NCBI GenBank assembly: GCA_009741485.1
Contig: CM019214.1
Coordinates: 23,024,267-23,088,266, forward strand
Reading direction: 5' to 3'
DNA length: 64,000 bases
Origin: Malurus cyaneus samueli
Lineage: Eukaryota > Chordata > Aves > Passeriformes > Maluridae
Positions 1 to 12,400 of the stretch are shown one piece after another (the first letter of the stretch is position 1; each line of letters opens with the position of its first letter). The notes beneath the pieces were generated by a model, which made no database searches, had not been told where the DNA came from, and was given only the letters and a program-made list of their open reading frames with translations. A program made the position numbers and the translations under genes.

Positions 1-3000
1 AGGCATTATAATGCCAGCAACTCAGTCTTGCTGCCAGGCTCAGAGAGTTAATCACAAAGCTCATGGGAAATACATGGAAGCAAACATCCTATATGTAGAC
101 ACGTCTCATGACTCTATGTAACTAAGTAGACTTTGTGAATTGTTGCACTTCACTCATTTTTAAGTGAATAATCAAGGAAGAGGATTAATTAAGGCTGAAG
201 ACTCAGAAAAGGTGGTATGAAAAGCATGTTTTTGATAAAAGGTGGCAATTTTTTTGTTCAGATTTTGATGCATTGCTTTATTTTTCTCACATAGCATCAA
301 AAAATAACACAAGGCACATACAGAGACCCAGACAGAGCTACTACTCTGAAGTAACCAGAGCACGATGGCCCAAAGAAGAACTTTGATCTGCACTCTCTTC
401 CTCCATCACACACAGCACCATGCAGGAGTTTGTGGTTACATCACTGTTTGCAGAAAAGCACAACAAATTCAGGAAGTTGTAAGAATTTCCAAATAATATA
501 GGAGGTGCAAACTACCAATTTGTAAGGATACCTGACCTCAGGCACAGCCTGGAGCTAGTGGACAAGGACCTTCTGTGTGAAATGAGGGGGGTCTTCGGCA
601 AAGCAAAGCAGGTACTTTACAGAAAGGTGGATTTAACAAGAACAGAAAACGCATTTGAGGGATAGCATCTAATTGACTGATTAATCTTTGATGGTACTGA
701 ACTACTCTAGAATTGCTATAAAAAAAATTAAAATTTCTCTTAGTAGTTCTTGACTATACTCCCATTACAGAACAAAGTACCCAATAACAGTGGCCCTTCA
801 AAATATGGTAGAGGCTAGACGTTCTTTTCTGTGGAAACAGATGGGCAATAAGATCTTTCCTTTGGAAGTTACTTGTTTCATTGGTTTCTCCTTGAACCTT
901 ATAATATTTGAACAGGCTTATTTTTGGCTAAGCAAATAAACATACTTGGAACTGCATTGATTCCCACTTTCATGTGAACCTTGGTGACTTTCTTGTCGTA
1001 ACTTCTTCATAACTTCTCTGCTCTGTTTCATTGCAATGGAATATGTTGTAAGACTGACTTCCAGCAGATTCTCAGCAGAAAAGTTGTATTTTAAACATTT
1101 CTGCTATACAAATAATGCTGTGCTTATGCAGTATATTCATCTTTCCTCAATTCCTGATTTCCAATTGATTAAAATTTACTTAGCAGTCACAATTTTAATG
1201 TAATTCTTCACCATCAGCTTGTGAAGTTGGGAATGGCTGACAGTTATCTCTGTTGACAAGCACTGTATTTTCCTCATGCCTCTCTCCAGCTGAGGCATCT
1301 TCAAGCAGGAGCAAGACATCACTGGTCTCTGTCCAGTCTAGTATTCCTTATTGTACCTTTTTTATGTCCATAGGCTCTATCATGATTCCTGCAAACTGAG
1401 GAATTCCAAGTTTGTTAGATGTCTTTGCTACCTCTATCCCTTTCTCATAAGAAAGTTGAAAAGAGTGATGACAACAAGCTGGTAATGAAGAATCACTGAA
1501 CATACACACATGGAAGGCTCCAGAGAAAAATTTGGCACCTTAGATTGTCCTAAAAGGCAGGAGACAAACCACGGAACCAGCCCAACACCTGCTGATGCAG
1601 TGCTGTACTAGGCCAGGGTGTCACAAGACAGGCAGGGGGATGAGACTGACTGCAGCATCAGAAAGTGACTTTCTTATTGGAATTTAACTGGAGGTAATAT
1701 GTACCACTTGAAGACCTACCAAGCCAGACTGAGTCTGGTACTCCCAAAACCCACAGGACACATGCTTAAATGGCACTGCAGAGTCATAAATAAAATGAAA
1801 ATAACTGGAGTACAAGAGATTTCAGTTTTCTTTTCAGCCATTCCGTAGTCTTTGCAGTTGAAACCGTGAAAACCTGCTGTGAGGGGAGTAAAGCTCCCAG
1901 AAGGCTGGGTTTGAGAAAAGTGGACAACTAAATCAGCAGGAGGTCAGCAACCATTTGGGTGTAAAGCATAACATTGACATCTGACCCTTGTGAAAGGGCA
2001 CTAGCCCCAAATTGGCACAGTTTAAGCAAAAAGAAAGGCTTGCTGGACAAAATGGCTGTAAAAGCACACAAATTTCCCATCTCTAACCTTGATAAATCCA
2101 GCAGGAACTACTCTCAAGCAGTGATGTATAACAGCTTCAAACAAGTCAGAATTATCAGCAGAAAGTACTACATGATTTAGTGAGCTGCTTCTAAAAGTTT
2201 CCTAAAGAGTGAAACTTAACTGCACATAAAAGCCCTCAAGATGTGGTCTTACCCTCTCCATAGGGCACTGATCTGGATTTTGTCCTGTATTTTCTTTTGT
2301 TTCCTCTGGTGCCGAAACAAATGCTCTGCTAGAACAGATTATGATGTGCATCATCCCTTCCTGTGGCGAAAAGACTATGAGGCAAGCCCACATTTCCTTC
2401 CACTGCCAAAATCACTTAGACATTCTGGCAACGCAGGACACATTCTTTATGTTATCTGGCAGCTAGTGTCTGACAGCTGTTCAGCAGCCTATCTGAAAAA
2501 AATCTGATGGCCTCACTCCAGTTCCTGACAGACTTACTCCAGATCACAAAGCTTCCAGATTATTATAGCCCACAAGGTTTCATCCAGAGAGTCTTCCATC
2601 ATCTCACAGTCTTCTACCTTTCCTACAAGGCTATGACATTTCTTCTGGAGAAAGACAGCTAATCTGGTATCTTGAAAGACTTGGCCAGATGAGGAACCTA
2701 CTAAAATTGTGGCTTAGTTCTTTCATAGATGAATCATCAGCAAATTAAAGAGTATTACTTATTAGTAGCATGCATTTTGTGTTCCAGATTCCAGACACTG
2801 GAACTGCCACTGCCTTATGAATCCAAGCTCTGTCTTCTGGTAGAAATATTCCCCCACCCAGAGACTGACCTGCTCACAGCAAAATCTCGCTCCCTCAGAG
2901 CTTTTCTGGAATTACTGTTCTCCTTGAAACTCCTGTGAATCAAACCTCTTCACACAGTACTGAATCTTCATCGCTGCTGTCACTGGGATCAGCTGCGTCC

Positions 3001-4778
3001 CTCCCTCCAGGGCTCTACACCAAGAGCTCATGTTCCATTATTCATCACAAACGGTGTGGGTCTCCCAGACTGCAGTTTCTTCCTCTCTTGGATTGTGACC
3101 TAATTTGGGTTCCAGATGCAATCTCTTTTTCAACTGTATCAATACTTTATCTTCATCACCTACAGCTGGTTAAATTAATTAAAAAGCAGATTATCTTTCT
3201 CCCCCATCTATGCACCATTTCCCCCACTTCAATGTCTATTAGAAGCCCATTGGATTTTTATGAGGACATTTTACGCTGTATATAATTTATTCATGATAGC
3301 ATTTCTTTACTGTTTAAATGATGCAACCAAAATTTTCTTACGCATTTTTCCCCTTAGTGATTAATAAGAACGTAACAATCACTCTTAATTAGACTGGTTG
3401 GACTGTGCAGCTTGGGTACTTCAGGAACAGCTAATATTAAAGGAATTACTTTTCCACTTCTAAGGGTGAAGGGAGAGACAAAAAAATTCCAGGGATTTTT
3501 TTTTTTTGAGTCACAGCTAAGAGCCACAAAGATTTTCTTCTCAGTTCTGCAGTGTGACAGTTTTAAATGGCTTCAGTAACTTTGAACAGTGTAGAAGATA
3601 CACTTCTACACTACTTAAGTTTTCAGAAAAAAAATATTATTCTTCAGATTTATCTGAAAATGAAACACTTTATCTTTCATGAACACTGTCTAGTGCTTCC
3701 TGAGGTCTGTTCTCCTCCTGGTCACCAACCACCTTAGAAAATAAGCATTAAGGACACCAGTACGAAAAATGAGACTAGAAATTAAATTGTCTTACCTATC
3801 TCCTTCCAGCTTAGACCACACCTAACTGATTTCAAATTTCTTTGATGTGTATGGCTCAGAATTTATATAGACCTGCAACATGATAGCATGGATGCATCCA
3901 TATTAAAAACTAAGATAACCTGAATTAATTAATTACTTCTGAATAGCAAGAAAAGAAACATACAACATAGAGTAGAATTTTCTGAAAACCATAATGATTT
4001 TCTGTTGAAATATTTAAATGTAGTTAATGCCAAGGAACTTTCCCTTTCTGATCTATTGGGTTGGGAAGTAATATACAATACCATGTCTTTTTGATCATCT
4101 TGAATCTCTCCAGCAACAGCAATCAATAGCCTTTCCAACAACCACAAAGTAATCAAAAAGATTACAGAGGATTAGAACTGAATATCCCTGATACTTTATG
4201 TGTTTAGTTTAAGTCATGTAAAAATTTAACATTTAAACATGTTTTGAAGCACATACTTACTTGGGAAAATTGCTGGAGTTTTGCTGAGAGAAGACAAAGG
4301 TTAGAAAGCGCTGCTATTTGTTTTTCCAAGCATTCAGGGACTAGAGGTATGAGACAGGATTCTTCTCCTTTGGCCCTAGCAAAGAGTCTATACTGGGGAA
4401 AATAAAGCTCTACAGTACTTTAAACTCACCATTTCTGTTCACCAACAGGTCTTCATGCACATAATGAAAATCGAGGCTGGGCATACCTCTTCAAGGATAG
4501 CTACAACATGACAGTCCTCACAGAGTTGCCTCACAGAGGGAATACTGGCAATACAGGGAATACACACCCTCCCCACCAATCCATGGCTGCAGGATAATAT
4601 CCTGAATGAGCTGCACTGGACTCCTGACTCGAGCTGCTCCCCAACTATCCGCTGCTGGAGACTTCTCACTTGTACCAAGACCATCCCCTCTCTGTTTCTC
4701 TGTAGTTGTCAGCAATCATGCTGAAAATACAACAGCAAATTCATCCAATACCATAGATATTGCACAATGAAGATTAAT
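1..4778. other. Unique AT-rich DNA, no gene seen
   Basis: Short open frames occur on both strands but none resembles a known protein or has convincing exon boundaries. There is no CR1, LTR or tandem array. Small homopolymer runs, such as a T run near 3500, are the only simple sequence. It reads as intron or intergenic DNA. Confidence 0.6.
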
Positions 4779-5080
4779 ATCACAGAATCACAGAATAATT
4801 TAGGTTGGGAGGGATTCCTGGTAGTTTCCAGCCAATACCCAGGCCAAAGCAGGGTCAGCTACAGCAGATTGCTCATGGCTTTGTCCAGTTCTGCACTGAG
4901 TATCTCTAAGGATGTTCTCAGCCTCCCTGGACAAAGTCTTCTAATGCTTAACCACCCTCACAGGAAAAAGAAAATATTTAGTTGGATCTCACTGGCAATT
5001 CTTGTGTTCTGGCTTGAGGACGTGTTTTTTCATCCTAATATTATATTAGACTCCAAGACGAGTCTTCTCCAAACCTTCTA
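4779..5080 (-). mobile_element. CR1 LINE fragment, 5'-truncated
   Basis: The plus strand starts with ATCACAGAATCACAGAAT, the reverse complement of the terminal octamer repeats at the 3' end of CR1. It continues with the antisense of the CR1 3' region (TTTAGGTTGGGAGGG, then CCCTGGACAAAGTCTTCTAATGC-like wording, in shortened form). The element is therefore inserted on the minus strand and keeps only its last ~300 bp. Many substitutions and small indels mark it as old and inactive. The exact CR1 subfamily was not determined. Confidence 0.85.
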
Positions 5081-5100
5081 ATAAGGCATGAAAGACTATC

Positions 5101-5187
5101 CCCAAAAAAAAAAACCAAAAAAACCCCAACCAGAAAAAAACAAACAAACAAAAAAACAAACCCACAAACAAAAAACCCAACAACAAA
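5101..5187. repeat. A-rich low-complexity tract with C interruptions
   Basis: Runs of A are broken by single or multiple C (patterns such as AAACAAACAAAC). It lies just beyond the truncated 5' side of the minus-strand CR1, so it is not that element's own tail. It is probably simple-sequence expansion. Confidence 0.8.
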
Positions 5188-5447
5188 CTTGGTTTCTTTC
5201 CCCTATTTAAATAATTTCAGCCAAATATGAAACTGGTTCATTCTTTAAAGCATTTTGCAATCACACATGTTTTATGGAGGAGCTGGAAACATTTTGGGAA
5301 AAAAACACTTTGAGAAGATGTACAGGAAGAGCTTGTTGAAGACCTTATCCTGCATATTCACCAATTTCAAAAGAAAACTGACTACTCTTGCATTAAAAAG
5401 CAAAGAAAGAAAAAAAAAATTCCTTTCTTAGTGCCAAAATATTCAAG

Positions 5448-5473
5448 TCTTTTTTTTTTTAAAAAAAAAAAGA
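5448..5473. repeat. Perfect 26-bp palindrome, T11/A11
   Basis: Eleven T are followed directly by eleven A, flanked by TC on the left and GA on the right. The whole 26 bp is therefore its own reverse complement. It may be two simple A-tracts meeting head to head, or a replication-slippage product. Confidence 0.9.
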
Positions 5474-6245
5474 AGGAAATCAAGGAAATCACATCCTGTA
5501 GTTCTAAAAGCTGCTGCAAGAATCAACACAGTATTTTTTCTCCCAGGAAGAAGAAAGTTAGTTTCCCATCAGGCGATCACGACCGAAACAATTCATCCGC
5601 ATTGTGATTAAATGAAACTTTTAAAATGTATTCAAAAGCTACATTCATTGCTGTAAGGAAGAATGACCTCCCTCATAATGAACTCTGAGAGCAGCAGCCA
5701 GCTTACAGAGGTTTCATAATGGCCAGTTTTGGCTTCAGAGTAGCTGGTAGCTTCCTTTTGCATGTTGCATAGCAGATTTGAGGGCCTGCTGAGGCATTGA
5801 AGGACCAGACTCAAAAGTCTGCAATTGAAGCTGGAATATGTTATTTTTATATTAAAGAAATATACTATAAACCTGAATTTTAGCTTTTATTTTAATTTTG
5901 TATTTGGTAAGTGCCAGAACTGGATTACTTAAGGCAATTTCAAATTAAATATAAATAAGTGAGAAGACGATTTGAATAAAGGAGAAAAAAGCTCCAGATG
6001 TACTAAAGAACATCTATTGGATCAAGGGGTGGACAACACTCCTGAATGCAGTTTGCCTGCTAAAATCCTAATCCATGGAAGAACCAAAGCCATCCTATCT
6101 GCACCAGCAGAAGATAAGCTATGAAGTAAAGCTGAGGAAAAGCTAGGGTGATGGAAAACAGGAACAGAGGGTTGGACAGATCAGCAGCAGAACAGACCTG
6201 CTGTGCGAGGTGCACCCCAGCACTGCATATCACACAAATGCTAAA

Positions 6246-6275
6246 AGGGCCTTTCTGATAGATAGGGCCTTTCTG
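6246..6275. repeat. Short direct repeat, 12 bp exact, 18-bp period
   Basis: AGGGCCTTTCTG occurs at 6246-6257 and again at 6264-6275, separated by ATAGAT. It is a minor slippage duplication. Confidence 0.85.
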
Positions 6276-7078
6276 TGCATCCTTTTTAGATGTACAATTG
6301 GCAAAGTTGGGATAATAGTTTGGTAGTGAAAGATGTCTCTGAACCACACCTTTTGGGGTCAACATCAAACTAATGATCCTATTCCAGAAACCTCATTTTA
6401 TCTTGATTATCAAGAAGGCATTCCATTAGTCAAAAGACCATCAAACAAACTAAAAAAACCCCTTTATTTGTATTCTAATACTCAATGAGTCCTGGCTAGA
6501 AAAATCTTATTAACCAAAGAATGAATCAACTGGGAATGGGCATGCCTGGAAATATTCACAGTGACCTGTACAATTTTTCATACATTTTCTCCAGCACACA
6601 CACATTATTGTCAGAGGTGCAGCAGTAGCACAGGAGAACATGCCCAAATTAGATTTTCTCTAGCTTGTGTCGTTATTAACCACAAGCCAAGTCAGGAGGA
6701 AAGAGATGCAAGAACAGGCTGTACAAATTCATTTCATCTGCAATGAAGGGTGACAAACCACAATTTCACTTCAGTCCCCATGAAACCAAATCTACTTTGA
6801 TGGGTCTGACTTGATGCCCCTTCATTCTTGCCTGCACTTTCTTCACAGGCACATCCAGCAACAGGGATTGCCACAGCCCTTCAGGCATGGCAGTGTCCCC
6901 TCCACTGGCCTTTACCTGTATCTCTGTTCCTACTCTTTGCAGCACAGTAATAGAGATAAACAAAACATTTGCCATTTTATTCCCTCTGCATTTTAAATCT
7001 ACTTTCTGGCTGCAGAAGTGACTGCATGTTAAACACATAAGCGCCATAAAAGCCTTAAGACTTAGGCATGATGAACTC

Positions 7079-7150
7079 GAGGGAAGAATGTGATTCTGCA
7101 CTTGCATAAAGTATGAGGGAAGAATGTGATTCTGTACTAGCATAAAGTAT
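7079..7150. repeat. Tandem duplication, 2 x 36 bp
   Basis: The unit begins GAGGGAAGAATGTGATTCTG and ends GCATAAAGTAT. Copy 1 is 7079-7114 and copy 2 is 7115-7150. They differ at two positions. The near-identity suggests a recent duplication. It also duplicates a short peptide in one minus-strand frame, which is not evidence of coding. Confidence 0.95.
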
Positions 7151-9462
7151 AGTATGCAATTACAGTAACTACAAATATTTTATGTAGAAGATTTATTGGC
7201 AAACCTCCACAGGGGATGTAATCCCTAGCACAATTTCCTGTGCTCTTATTAGAGGAAGATAACCTTTTGGCAATTGTTTGTATAAGATGACAGTAATTGC
7301 TCATGATAAAGAGCTTAATTAGTGGAAGATAAAGTATGACATTAAAGGAAGTGACAGCAAAATAGATTCTGTATCATTCTCATTTTTTTTAATAGTTGAT
7401 AAAATGAAAAAAAGTCTTGTAATTGAAAAGAGCACAAGAAAATATTTAACAAAAAAGAGGATGGGGATTGCAAAAACACTTTCCAGACAGCTGCAGATAG
7501 CTGGACAACATATTTGACTTTCCCTTGGGTTGTTCGTGGGTTTCTTATTGGAAATGGAAGCAACTGTGATATACACAAATTTCTAATGAAATGTTGCAAT
7601 GAAGTCCTTTGTTACCGTGTGACTGGGACACTCCATGACCACGTGCTTTGCTTTACTCAGAAAAGAAGCCTGAGGAATTTTAATCAAACACAATCAGAGC
7701 ACAACATACAGTGTGACCAAAAGTAATCTACAACATCTTGTCTTAGATAAACGCCCTCCTAAAAATGAAGCAGTTTTCAGCCTTGGTCAAAAGAAACCCC
7801 AAGTCTTAAAACGTGATAAACTGAGAGGCACAGAAATATGAGGATTGTGAAGCATTGAAGGCAAGGATAGGCAAAAACTGCTCCTGCCTGTAGGTGCTCT
7901 GAGTTGCCACAGCAACAGAGACAGGCTGGAGGAGGCAGGAAGCAGCAAGGAGATATCTAGGACTGCATTGCACCCTGCCATCCTGCAGCTTGTACACACC
8001 ACTAAGTGTGGGCAGCTCCAAGACATCTAAACTGCAGCGGGAAGACCACGAGGAAAAATGCAGACAGACCCCAAAAATAGCCACCTAATATTAAGTAGAC
8101 TTTGCAGTGGCAAAGTGGTGCTTTAGTTCTGCAAGCACCAGCTCCTGGATTGATTTCTAGACACTTCTACCCACCAAAAGAAAAACACAGGTTTAAGAAA
8201 CAGGGCACTAAACAGCACACCTCAGCCAGCAGTTCAGTGCTGATCTTGCCTCTGCCTCAGGTTGAGCTTTTCCTACCAAACCATACCCATTTGCACAGAG
8301 GTGCTGTCAGAAGCACACTCGCCCTGGAGGAGAAGCTGCACCAGAGTGACATTCCAAGCTCTGCCTCAACAAGGAAGACCAAGATGGATAATTTAAACAT
8401 AAGCATCTACCAGGCAGCCAGAGACAGAACACAAAGTCACAGCTTGCTGTGTTGGGGCCTCCCTTTAATTACATGTCAACAGCACAGATTAACGAAAGAA
8501 ACAGAGCTCAATTCCTTTTCAGCTACTTGCAACTGGTGCTCCAGGGTAGAAAAACAGAGTAAAGCCAATCCATGTTTGGAAGCAGAAGACCTAGGTTTAA
8601 ACAAAAACATGCAACCACATTGTTCACTTGGCTGTGGGGAAAAATTTTAACAAGAAAAACTCTCCTCAAAACAATAAGGAAAGTAAGGAAGAGCAAAAGA
8701 CTAACTCATCCCAGAACAGGAGATGACATGTGTAAGAGCTCCCCACTGCTGATGACTACCTGCATGGCTGGCAAAGAGAGTGCAACTGGGAAACATGGGA
8801 AAGCAACAAACTTCAGGGAAGTGAAGTCATAACCATGCAGCTGAGCTCTTTTTTTCATGATGTAGATCCTGAATTGGCAAGATGCAGAAGTGCAAGAACA
8901 GAGCTTGGACACTTAGGTCAGGCACATGTGTACGCTTCAGCAGTGTCGTTTATGCAGCAGTTTATGCAACACTTAATCACAAATAGAAATACCGTCACAT
9001 TTGCTATACAACACTTATATGGGTGACCAGAAAAATTCACCTGGGTATGCCATGGAGTAGAAGGTGCAGATAAAGGTCCCTTCCTGGGTCCCATCAAGAA
9101 GAGGCCCACATGGCTGCCCTGAAGCACCCATCACCCCATGTTGAAGCAAACCCCGCGGGCGCCAGGAGCTCAGACACGCAGCTGAGCAGAGCGTAACAAA
9201 CATCCGGGTCCACATCTGCCTCTGCCCAAAGGGAATAAGCATTTCATGGAAGCATTGTCTCCAGATGTAAAACTAGTTTCTAAAGCCAAAGAGAACCCGG
9301 AAATGTATCTCTCTGCTTGGCCTGGCCTCAGAGCCTAATGCGAGACACTCATGGCAAACCTGGGCTCGTGCCAGCAGCAGTCTGAACGTGGAGCTTTTTT
9401 CCTCCTTTACATAGCAACTGGCTTGAGGTTTGCATTCATGCTCCTAGGCAAGCACAGACACG

Positions 9463-9496
9463 AAAAAAAAAAAAAAAAAAAAAACAAAAAAAAAAA
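9463..9496. repeat. Poly-A tract
   Basis: Twenty-two A, one C, then eleven A. No processed pseudogene or SINE body is recognisable immediately upstream, so I treat it as simple sequence. Confidence 0.9.
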
Positions 9497-12400
9497 CCAA
9501 GAAACCAACCTAGTTAAGGAAGGTGATAGAAAGAACTGGAATATCCTGTCCCTCCTCCTCCCTGACCCCTGTATGGAGTCACCAGGTCTCTGAGAAAACA
9601 AACCAGTAATCTAAGGCAACACGTGAGCCTTGAGACAACAACACTTTGTATGGAGCACATACACAGAGACAACACTGTCAAAGGGCCAAACCCAAGCCTG
9701 CTAAAGCCCAGGTAGTCCTGTAAGGCTACTAACAGCTAATTCTGCAAACCTGCGAAAAACTTCAAGCTCTAGCAAGATTTTGATCTACAACAAACAAAAG
9801 AAATCCTGCTCATCTCTATGTGTCAGTAAGGGCAGGCAGTCATATAAAGGACAATATTGTGTATGTGGACAGCTAATTTTCATTCAGCTGCTTTCCTCCA
9901 GATAAATACATTTTTTGCTCATCGGAAGCCATCCAGAAGAAAAGTTGTAGATGAGCACTGTTACTAGAAATCACAAGATCAAGTTCTGAAATAAAGGATA
10001 AACATTTCAAGGCTGGTTATACCACACATGCTATACATACATGTACACATATATGGAGAAATGATTTGTTCAGGGACTAACTAGAATTGGTAAATAATAT
10101 CTATGCAGCAGTAAGCTGGACTGAGCACTTTCCAATCCCCCACTTTTCCTCTCCTCCAGCCAAGTATCTGTTCAGAGCAATTCACTGACAGGGATCCCAG
10201 ATGAAAAAGCTCTCTCCTCTTTGTAGTGCATCCTTTAAGCACTACCCTTGAATCACACTCTCTAAAAGACTTTGCCAGCTCAGAGGCAAACCAGGCAGCA
10301 CAGGACAGCGACATCCTCAGTCTGCATATGACATCAGCTGGGTAACATAAGGCCCCAATGTGAAAAGCCAGGAGTGTGGAAATTACTTGCACCATTTTTT
10401 TGAGCACCTGAAGAATTTGCAAGTTGGGCTCCTGTGAATGCACCTCCACTGGCAGGAACTTTGAAACAAAGCTACAGGAGGTTGAAGAGATGGTTTCACA
10501 AGCCCTGCTTCCCTAATTGGAAACAGAAGCATATTTTTCTTAGCAACTGACATCTCAAGAGACTCTCTGCTTTCTGAAGTACAAAGCATGTGTGCAGGGA
10601 AATTCGAGGTCTCTCATATGACCTTCATGTCTTTCATAATCATTCTGGGAAAAAAAATGCATCAGCCCTTGGCACATCAGGTGTCCTTTCTCTGACGAAG
10701 ATGGGATGTCTGCTTTGCTTTCTTTTAACAACTGGAAACCATAATCTTTCCAAGCAACAATTTTTTCAGTGTCCTTTTCTCTTGTATCATTAGTCTCTAC
10801 AGCAGTAAAGCAATGGCAAGGAAGTCATGGAAGTGTTAAATCCATTTCTATGCCCAACCCAAAACAGTTGACTGAGCTTGGCTCTCCTCCTCAAAAACTT
10901 TAAACCAGCATTTTAAATCAGTGTGAATCATCATAACTTATACTCTATTTGTCACAAGCACTACCACATTTCTTTCTGAAACATTGCCCTATAAGCTGCA
11001 AGTGGTTGAATGAAGTATTTAACATGCACAACTCCCAGTCTTAGATTAACACTTAATGGCTATATTCCTCCACTGTTCATATACTGTGTGTGACAATGCC
11101 TGTCATAAAATGGTCCACACTTCAGGCAAAGCATAAACAAGACAGCTGTAAATTTAAATGACGTTCTAACTGTTCAATTTAAGATGGGTTGTTTACGACC
11201 GTTCACTGAAGAAATAGGCCACGGTTTTAAATACTGAAAAAAACCAGAGAGATCCGCTTAAGAAACATATTTGCCTTATTTTAAGGTCAGCATTTAAATA
11301 TCTGCATCTGGTAAACATTTTATTACCATGGTACAGCATACAAAATACTAAAGACAAATCCAGTTGCTATTTTAACTCATTTCAGGGCTTTAAAATATGG
11401 CCCTATTTTGACACAATAATATGTAGTCACATTTGTTAAGAAAATCATTAGCAATGCTAAGGGAGTAGTTCTATGGCTCTAAAAATAGTTGAAGCTCTTC
11501 AAAGCAGGTAAAACATAAAATACACTGAGCTGTTTATCTGTATGTAATACTATATTAATCTATAATATTACATATTATTATATTAATCTATAACACTTTT
11601 CACTAGCTACCATACAACTTAACCACCATTCACCCTTAGTTTAATCTTGTAGAGGACAAAACTCTTGAACTCCTTGATACCTGAGTCAAATTTTTCATTT
11701 TGGCCACCACAGTCTTCATAGCCTTTATGACTACAATTCCCCTCTTCTAGAGAGAACAATGAGTACAGCTGCAGTCCTGCAAGTCCTTTGACTCACTCCA
11801 GCAGAGGCTGGGACTCCCATGGACAGCAAGGAAGTGATCCCTGCACCTCAAGTACTCTCAGCATCACTTCAGGAGACCAAACCACCTAGGAAGCCAACGA
11901 GCGGTGAGAATGTGCACTAACAGGGACAGAGGAGTTAAGCTGTTGGGAGAGCACTGAGTGTTGTTCTCACTTGTTCTTGTCCCTGCTGTCCCGTGCCAGG
12001 TCCCCCAAGCCAGCTGATGCTGCGATAATGGCACAGCCCGAGCTGGCACCAGCACAGGGCTCTGGGTCCAGAGCTACACCTGCTCAGAGGCAAACACGGG
12101 TGTGAGAGGCCCTTGCACCCGGGTGAGGTCTGCATGCACACACCTGGGGGACAGAAACACCTTGGCATCCCTGTGCTGGACATCTGCTTGTTGAAACCAT
12201 AAGGAAGACATGTCACAGTTCAGCCATTTGCTCCTCAAGTTAGGAGAGGAGGAGGTGAGCTATCTTCACTTTCCTTACATTAACTTAGCACTTTTATAAT
12301 GCAGTAAGTCAATACAGGACACAGAACATTACCATGTGCAAATGTGGCTCACACTGTTGAGTAATACCGCTATTTTAAACCCTCTGCTGCTAAGCAACAC

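Noticed and set aside
8102..8650. 182-codon plus-strand frame
   Set aside because: No recognisable domain, signal or family. About one frame this long is expected by chance in 64 kb on six frames.
11545..11600. AT-rich imperfect hairpin and ATATTAATCTATAA direct repeat
   Set aside because: Low complexity. The pairing is imperfect and of a kind expected by chance in such AT-rich DNA.
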